DNA from: Candidatus Ancaeobacter aquaticus | Lineage (GTDB): Bacteria > Auribacterota > Ancaeobacteria > Ancaeobacterales > Ancaeobacteraceae | Direction of reading: 5' to 3' | Length of the DNA: 57,413 nt | NCBI GenBank assembly: GCA_030765405.1 | Contig: JAVCCP010000054.1 | Span: forward strand, 1-57,413 | Shown here: positions 52,899 to 57,413 of the stretch, piece after piece | Position numbering within the stretch: position 1 is the stretch's first letter | How the letters are laid out: each line of letters starts with the position of its first letter | Notes under the pieces: model-generated | Seen by the model: only the letters and a program-made list of their open reading frames with translations | The model's database searches: none | Told to the model about the DNA's origin: nothing | Program-made: the position numbers and the translations under genes

Positions 52899-53951
52899 AA
52901 CGGAAATAAAGAAATAAAAGATATCTGTAACATACTTGTTGTTACAAAAAATTGGCTTGGCGATGCGGTGTGCACAACTCCCGCTATACGTGCAATAAAA
53001 GAAACGTATAAAGAAGCATCTGTTTCAGTTCTTTCCCATCCTCGATGTGTTCAAATATTTGAGGGAAATAGTGACCTGTCTAGTGTCATACCTTTTGAGA
53101 TAAGACGTGGTGTCCGTTCATTATTTGATCAGGTACGATTATTAAAAATACTGAAGTCTCATGCATTTGACACTGTCTTTGTCCTGCATCGTTCTCGTTC
53201 AATGGCATTTTTAACTTTTCTTTCGGGTATTAAATATAGAGTTGGTTATGGCACAAAAGGTCGCGGTGTTTTTCTCACTCATCCGGTATCTACACCTAAA
53301 GACGAAGATATGCATATGATAGCCTATCATCTTAATCTTCTTGAAGAGTGTGGGATTAAAGCGCGCTCGTGGGATTGTATTTTTCCTGTAAGCAAAGAGG
53401 ATGAAAATGCTGCTGAGAAATTGATCAAAGAACTTGGGTTGAGTAACGAAGACCGTATTATTCTTATAGGCCCAGGAGGAAACTGGGACCGTAAAAGATG
53501 GCCAGCATCATATTTTGCAAAACTTATTGATATCGTGAGTGATAGGTATAATGTACGCATTGTACTTACCGGTTCTCAAAAAGATGCTTACCTTGCGGAT
53601 ATAATTATGACACGAACAAAAAATCCTCCTTATAATGCTATGGGGAAAACGACCCTAAAATCTTTTGGAGCGTTGCTCAAAAGATCGAGGTTATATATTG
53701 GTAATGATTCAGGGCCGACACATATTGCAGCAGCATTAGCAGTACCTCTCATTGCTATATTTGGGCCTACAGAACCAAAGTTGACCGGTCCGTTAGGTAA
53801 AGGCAATATTGCTGTTTTAGTTAATTCTGTTGGGTGTACACTGCCGTGTCATGAGTCGTTTTGCGATGATTTACGTTGTATAGAATCGGTTCTTGTTGAT
53901 GATGTAGTAGCAGAAGTTAAAAAAGTTCTAGAAACCCCTTTTAATGGTTAG
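52884..53951 (+). CDS. GT9 glycosyltransferase (heptosyltransferase II-like)
   Basis: 355 residues. ILVVTKNWLGDAVCTTPAIRAIK at the N terminus (in part), IGPGGNWDRKRWPASYFAKL, YIGNDSGPTHIAAALAVP, IFGPTEPKLTGP and the Cys group CTLPC-HESFC-DDLRC near the C terminus. Overall closest to lipopolysaccharide heptosyltransferase II. The first residues come from a direct repeat and no ribosome binding site is clear, so the start could lie slightly downstream. Its stop overlaps the next gene by eight bases. Confidence 0.87.
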   Translation: MRSKKNGNKEIKDICNILVVTKNWLGDAVCTTPAIRAIKETYKEASVSVLSHPRCVQIFEGNSDLSSVIPFEIRRGVRSLFDQVRLLKILKSHAFDTVFVLHRSRSMAFLTFLSGIKYRVGYGTKGRGVFLTHPVSTPKDEDMHMIAYHLNLLEECGIKARSWDCIFPVSKEDENAAEKLIKELGLSNEDRIILIGPGGNWDRKRWPASYFAKLIDIVSDRYNVRIVLTGSQKDAYLADIIMTRTKNPPYNAMGKTTLKSFGALLKRSRLYIGNDSGPTHIAAALAVPLIAIFGPTEPKLTGPLGKGNIAVLVNSVGCTLPCHESFCDDLRCIESVLVDDVVAEVKKVLETPFNG

Positions 53952-54903
53952 AGAAATTCGAAAAATTCTTTTTATTACTTTAAGTAATGTAGGTGATGTT
54001 GTATTGACGACGCCAGTCATGAATATTCTTTGCCAGCGGTATCCTCATGCCCATTTTACCATCCTTGTCGGGCCTAAAGCATCATCGGTTTTTGACGGTG
54101 ATCCGTTGGTTGATGAAGTTATCGAGTATAATAAAAAAGCTTCACTGAAAGAAAAGTGTACTCTTGTGCGGACACTGCGAAGAAAGAATTATGATGCTGT
54201 ATGCGATCTGCGTCATACCATTATACCAATATTTCTTCAAGGCACACTTCTTACACGATTAATAAGAAGAAAAGAAGAGGGCTTGCACGCGGCCATAGAT
54301 CATATGCGTAAATTGAAGAATGTGTCTCCACAAGAAACTCCATGTTTTCGCCTATTTGCATCAGAGAAAGCTCTGGATTTTCAAAAAGAGATATGGCAGA
54401 AATATGCGGTAGGTGAGACAGAACCTGTGTTTGGGATCAGTCCTCATGCGGCAAGTTCATTAAAACAATGGCCTATTGATAGATGTATTGAGCTCATAAA
54501 AAACATACAAAGCCAATACACAGCGCGGTGTGTTCTGATTGGTGGTAATGATGCGCGTGATATAGGTGAGAGTATTATGGATTCATGTCCTCAATGTATT
54601 AATCTTATAGGGCACACATCAATAAGTGAGCTTATTGCCATAATGAGTAAGATGAAGGGATTTGTAACAAATGATAGTGGGCCTCTTCATATAGCAAGTG
54701 CGTTAGATGTTCCAACTGTTGCGATTTTTGGGCCCTCTGATGATGTGCGGTACGGCCCGCGCGGAAAAAACCATTGTATCGTACATGATATTAATTGCAG
54801 GCCTTGCAAACTGGCACAATGTAAGTTTTCTACTCATGAATGTATAAAGTCAATAGGTGTTAAAGAAGTGTTTGATGCTGTTCATAATCTCGGAGTAATA
54901 TAA
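53944..54903 (+). CDS. GT9 glycosyltransferase
   Basis: 319 residues. RKILFITLSNVGDVVLTTPV, FGISPHAASSLKQWPIDRC, VTNDSGPLHIASALDVP, IFGPSDDVRYGPRG and the Cys group CRPC-KLAQC-KFSTHEC. A little shorter than its neighbours in the N-terminal domain. Overlap with the preceding gene (53944-53951) means coupled translation. Confidence 0.87.
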   Translation: MVREIRKILFITLSNVGDVVLTTPVMNILCQRYPHAHFTILVGPKASSVFDGDPLVDEVIEYNKKASLKEKCTLVRTLRRKNYDAVCDLRHTIIPIFLQGTLLTRLIRRKEEGLHAAIDHMRKLKNVSPQETPCFRLFASEKALDFQKEIWQKYAVGETEPVFGISPHAASSLKQWPIDRCIELIKNIQSQYTARCVLIGGNDARDIGESIMDSCPQCINLIGHTSISELIAIMSKMKGFVTNDSGPLHIASALDVPTVAIFGPSDDVRYGPRGKNHCIVHDINCRPCKLAQCKFSTHECIKSIGVKEVFDAVHNLGVI

Positions 54904-54909
54904 AACAAG

Positions 54910-55965
54910 ATGAAAGACAAACGCAAAAAGATATTAATTGTGAGAATGGATCGCATGGGGGATGTGCTTTTGAGCACACCTGCAATTCATGCTGTACGCA
55001 AACAATATAAAGACTCGTATATTGCTGTTTTAGTGAGGCCTTATACGGTCGATGCGGTCAAACATAATCCTGATATTGATGAAGTTATAGTTTATGATAA
55101 AGAATATGCACATAAAGGGATGGTTAATAATATTGGCTTTGTCGTGCATCTTTTCATGAAGAGATTTGATGTTGCACTTATTCTCCATAGCACGAACAGA
55201 TCGGTGCTCTTAAGCTTTTTAGCGGGTATCAAGAAGAGGGTGGGATATGACAGGAGACTAAAATATCTTTTAACTCATCCGATTCCGTATCGGAAGCATA
55301 AAGGGGAGAAACATGAGGTAGATTATTCCTTAGAATTAACGGTTTTACTGGGAGTTGATATCTCGCAAGCAACAAAAAAGCCATTGTTTGTTGTTTCTCA
55401 TGATGATGAACAATTTATTGGAACACTATTGCAAAATAAAGGGATAAAGAGAACTGATCGGATTATTTGCATTCATCCCGGAGCAAGTTGTCCTTCTAAA
55501 AGATGGTCCTTCCAGCGGTTTAGGGAAGTTGTGCAGCACTACAAAAAAAGAGATTCTGTACGTATTGTTATTATTGGTGGAGATGAAGAAATTGATACTG
55601 CTGACAGTATTGCACAAGGACATGAGGTAGGGGTAATTAATCTCGCGGGAGTGTTATCTATTGGACAAATGGGAGCAGTGCTAAAACATTCATGTTGCTT
55701 AGTATCAAATGATTCTGGGCCGGTACATGCAGCAAGCGCACTTAACGTACCTGTTGTTGTGCTTTTTGGAAGAAAAAATCCAGGATTAAGCTCTCAGGTG
55801 TGGGGACCTATAGGCGACAACAACATTGTCCTGCATAAGGATGTAGGGTGTGTTCACTGTTTAGCACATAATTGCAAAACCGGTTTTCAGTGTCTTGATG
55901 CAATAACTGTAGATGACGTTATTGGAGCGGTAAATACAATATTAGAAGAAAATAATGGTCACTAA
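54910..55965 (+). CDS. GT9 glycosyltransferase
   Basis: 351 residues. KILIVRMDRMGDVLLSTPAI, CIHPGASCPSKRWSFQRF, VSNDSGPVHAASALNVP, LFGRKNPGLSSQVWGP and the Cys group CVHC-LAHNC-KTGFQC. In the donor loop GPT is replaced by GRK, so donor preference may differ. It follows the previous gene by six bases and is the last of the array; tRNA-Asp has its own promoter after it. Confidence 0.87.
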   Translation: MKDKRKKILIVRMDRMGDVLLSTPAIHAVRKQYKDSYIAVLVRPYTVDAVKHNPDIDEVIVYDKEYAHKGMVNNIGFVVHLFMKRFDVALILHSTNRSVLLSFLAGIKKRVGYDRRLKYLLTHPIPYRKHKGEKHEVDYSLELTVLLGVDISQATKKPLFVVSHDDEQFIGTLLQNKGIKRTDRIICIHPGASCPSKRWSFQRFREVVQHYKKRDSVRIVIIGGDEEIDTADSIAQGHEVGVINLAGVLSIGQMGAVLKHSCCLVSNDSGPVHAASALNVPVVVLFGRKNPGLSSQVWGPIGDNNIVLHKDVGCVHCLAHNCKTGFQCLDAITVDDVIGAVNTILEENNGH

Positions 55966-55974
55966 AATTTTATT

Positions 55975-56002
55975 TTGACTATTATTTGGATTATGCTATA
56001 GT
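55975..56002 (+). promoter_or_regulatory. Promoter of tRNA-Asp
   Basis: TTGACT (55975-55980), 16-base spacer, TATAGT (55997-56002), with TGC just before it as an extended -10. Both hexamers are one base off consensus. Confidence 0.65.
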
Positions 56003-56075
56003 ATGCGTCTCTTGAACCTAAAAGATGGATGTAGGTTCTAGGAAAAAGTTCTTTTATTTAGGATATAAATATTAG

Positions 56076-56150
56076 GGGGGTGTAGCTCAATTTGGTTAGA
56101 GCGCTGCCCTGTCACGGCAGAGGTCGCGGGTTCAAGTCCCGTCACTCCCG
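56076..56150 (+). tRNA. tRNA-Asp (anticodon GUC)
   Basis: 75 bases as a full cloverleaf: acceptor GGGGGTG/CACTCCC (one G-U), D stem GCTC/GAGC, anticodon stem CTGCC/GGCAG with loop CTGTCAC (anticodon GTC), T arm GCGGG-TTCAAGT-CCCGT, discriminator G73 as expected for Asp. CCA is not encoded (TAT follows). Confidence 0.95.
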
Positions 56151-56196
56151 TATATACACAGAAGCCCTGTGATGCGAAAGCACCGCAGGGCTTTTT
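56137..56196. repeat. tRNA-Asp 3' end plus terminator, first copy of a 60-base direct repeat
   Basis: This segment recurs at 56356-56415 (offset 219) with one mismatch (56166 C to T). It runs from within the T arm of tRNA-Asp through the terminator. Confidence 0.85.
56161..56196 (+). terminator. Terminator of tRNA-Asp
   Basis: AAGCCCTG and CAGGGCTT pair, with an inner TGC/GCA pairing around GAAA, followed by TTTTTG. Confidence 0.8.
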
Positions 56197-56226
56197 GTTT
56201 GTTCGGAGAAAGATGCTGATATGGCT

Positions 56227-56246
56227 GCGACCTCTGCCGTGACAGG
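56227..56246. repeat. Inverted 20-base copy of the tRNA-Asp anticodon arm
   Basis: This segment is the exact reverse complement of 56108-56127 (part of the anticodon stem, loop and variable region of tRNA-Asp). The remaining sequence 56197-56355 holds no gene I can support. Confidence 0.8.
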
Positions 56247-56355
56247 TAAGAGTAGAGAAGTACATTGAGTATGAGGAAAGCAACCGAGGTGGGTTCATCC
56301 GACCAGATGGGATACTTCTTGTTTAAGGATAGATTTTGCGAAGCGAAATCTTTAC

Positions 56356-56415
56356 TCCCGTCACTCCCGTATATACACAGAAGCTCTGTGATGCGAAAGC
56401 ACCGCAGGGCTTTTT
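56356..56415. repeat. Second copy of tRNA-Asp 3' end plus terminator
   Basis: Repeat of 56137-56196 with one change that turns a C-G pair of the terminator stem into U-G, so it can still fold (AAGCTCTG with CAGGGCTT) and is followed by TTTTTTT. The rest of the tRNA is absent upstream of it. Confidence 0.85.
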
Positions 56416-56450
56416 TTGTTTATTTAAGGTAAATAGTAATTTATAATACA

Positions 56451-56903
56451 ATGAACTATGAACAAACAACAATGAACGAAAATATGGATAAATTTGGCGT
56501 AAGCTCAGCAAAAGAAAAAAAACTTAACGAAATTATGGTTCGTTTAAAAATATATGAACGAGACTTCAAAGAATCGTTTATTCGTTCTCGTGGTTCTGGT
56601 GGACAGAATGTTAATAAGGTCGCAACCTGTGTATATTTAAAACATATTCCCACCGGTCTTGAAGTAAAATGCAGTAAACATAGATCCCAAGCGCTAAACC
56701 GTTATTCTGCCCGTAAATTACTCGCTGAAAAGATCGAAGAAAAAGTGCTCGGTAAAAAGTCTGAGAAACGAAAAAAAATAGAAAAAATCAGAAGGCAAAA
56801 AAGAAAAAGATCTAAAAGAGCAAAGGAAAAGATGCTTGAAGAAAAGAAGAAGCAATCAGACAAAAAAGTGTTACGTAAAAAAGTACCTATTAATGGGGAA
56901 TGA
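56451..56903 (+). CDS. Short GGQ-domain release-factor-like protein
   Basis: 150 residues with the peptidyl-tRNA hydrolysis domain of class I release factors: RGSGGQNVNKVATCVYLKH holds the catalytic GGQ, followed by HRSQALNRYSARKLLAEKI and a long Lys/Arg-rich tail. The codon-recognition domain is absent, as in ArfB/YaeJ or PrfH-type rescue factors. It probably frees stalled ribosomes. Start uncertain: ATG at 56451, 56472 and 56484 are in frame, the first two lie in a word repeat (ATGAACTATGAACAAACAAC), and none has a clear ribosome binding site. TATAAT at 56442-56447 may be a -10. Confidence 0.82.
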   Translation: MNYEQTTMNENMDKFGVSSAKEKKLNEIMVRLKIYERDFKESFIRSRGSGGQNVNKVATCVYLKHIPTGLEVKCSKHRSQALNRYSARKLLAEKIEEKVLGKKSEKRKKIEKIRRQKRKRSKRAKEKMLEEKKKQSDKKVLRKKVPINGE

Positions 56904-57156
56904 AAAAGCTGTCTTGGTTATGGGTGATATTAGATATGATCTCAGTAAGCATGGTTCAAAGTCATTGTATGAGTATGCTGATATTGAATTTGATTATGCT
57001 ATAACTATGGGGTGCGGTGATGCCTGTCCTAATATAACTGCAAAAAATCGGGATGACTGGCAAATTCCGGATCCGAAACATATGCCAATTGAAGAATTTA
57101 AGCAGATTAGAGATTGCATTGAAGATAAAGTAAAAAAACTGATAGAAACGTTATAA
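56893..57156 (+). pseudogene. N-terminally truncated arsenate reductase/LMW phosphatase-like ORF
   Basis: About 87 residues. SKHGSKSLYEYADIEFDYAITMGCGDACP, then DDWQIPDPKHMPIEEFKQIRD and IEDKVKKLI, match the C-terminal two thirds of thioredoxin-type arsenate reductase/low molecular weight protein tyrosine phosphatase proteins. The N-terminal strand and the catalytic CX5R loop are missing; upstream DNA encodes the release-factor-like gene in another frame, which it overlaps by 11 bases. It is probably a remnant. A longer in-frame start at 56836 adds only Lys-rich residues read from the neighbour's tail. Confidence 0.7.
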
Positions 57157-57342
57157 ATGCTACATGTTGGGTGTTAATGAGGATGGATAAAATCAAGTTG
57201 ACAATTGTGGAGAAACAGGTACATTTATTGTTGGAGTGATTTTGATTATTTATTGGTTTTGCTTTCAGTATTTTAAGGGGGATTAGCCCATAGGTGTTAA
57301 GTTAAGGGAGTAAAAATCTGTAAATATTGCCAACTATTTGTA

Positions 57343-57370
57343 TTGCCAACTATTTTTTTTGTGTTATAAT
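57343..57370 (+). promoter_or_regulatory. Promoter of a gene beyond the window
   Basis: TTGCCA (57343-57348), 16-base spacer, TATAAT (57365-57370, perfect). A second TTGCCA lies at 57327-57332 because ATTGCCAACTATTT is tandemly duplicated. The window ends AAAGGGA, a ribosome binding site. The rest of 57157-57342 contains no gene I can support. Confidence 0.6.
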
Positions 57371-57413
57371 CCGATAGCATCATATAAATATCGGAATATA
57401 ATTAATAAAGGGA

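Noticed and set aside
56038-56298. 86-residue minus-strand ORF containing GVTGLEPATSAVTG
   Set aside because: It is antisense to tRNA-Asp; this peptide is a well-known false prediction produced by reading a tRNA-Asp gene backwards.
56323-56511. 62-residue minus-strand ORF over the second terminator copy
   Set aside because: Composed of the repeated terminator and tRNA tail read backwards.

Overview
The window looks like a chromosomal segment of an AT-rich, diderm (LPS-bearing) bacterium. waaA, lpxK, an array of GT9 heptosyltransferase-type genes and a complete Tol-Pal system require an outer membrane. The gene mix (moxR/Bat operon, prepilin peptidase, split glycine decarboxylase, many LPS-type glycosyltransferases, intergenic short-word repeats) is what I would expect from an uncultured lineage such as Candidatus Omnitrophota. 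That assignment is inference from gene style: no rRNA is present and no search was run.

Layout. (1) 151-9489, plus strand: moxR, a DUF58 gene and batA/B/C/D/E-like genes with a PilZ gene inserted, tightly packed and often overlapping by 1-11 bases. (2) 9495-11196: a perfect 60-base palindrome, a minus-strand B12-binding-type radical SAM gene and an inverted array of short words. (3) 11197-14583: leuA, aroE and a prepilin peptidase. (4) 14797-17112: a large secreted or membrane-anchored protein with an alpha/alpha-toroid-like domain. (5) 17242-27230: aroC-aroK-aroB-dprA-topA-xerC-waaA-ptsN-like-lpxK. (6) 27327-31710, minus strand: tolQ-tolR-tolA/tonB-tolB-pal and a LysM lipoprotein-like gene. 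(7) 31862-34429: small membrane proteins, an excisionase-like HTH gene with an unknown 65-residue partner, and an SDR epimerase-like gene. (8) 34627-41691: gcvT-gcvH-gcvPA-gcvPB, then a DUF5752-like gene, a trehalose-synthase-type glycosyltransferase and a LipM-like lipoate/octanoate transferase. (9) 41719-44153, minus: a pyrimidine-nucleoside phosphorylase and a GT4. (10) 44321-44396: tRNA-Val(UAC). (11) 44444-55965: three minus-strand glycosyltransferases diverging from a plus-strand run of five genes that carry six GT9 domains; two of these genes are fusions (GT9 with an ELM1-like domain, and GT4 with GT9). (12) 56076-57156: tRNA-Asp(GUC) with a rearranged, duplicated tail, a short GGQ release-factor-like gene, and an N-terminally truncated arsenate-reductase-like ORF.

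How the genes fit together. The Bat/MoxR block, the Tol-Pal block and the LPS genes are all envelope functions. The aro genes plus leuA supply aromatic and branched-chain amino acids. The gcv block pairs the lipoate-dependent H protein with a probable lipoyl/octanoyl transferase, so enzyme and cofactor loading are co-encoded.

The most unusual content is non-coding. There are at least five palindromes at gene ends, four of which share a GGGAC(A/T)GTCCC-type core; one is a perfect 33-base palindrome whose two ends are the stop codons of two convergent genes. There are also about a dozen intergenic arrays of related 6-14 base words, often in inverted pairs, which tend to abut start codons and replace the ribosome binding site. 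Many start sites were moved from the longest possible ORF to the codon with a visible ribosome binding site; these choices are given per gene.
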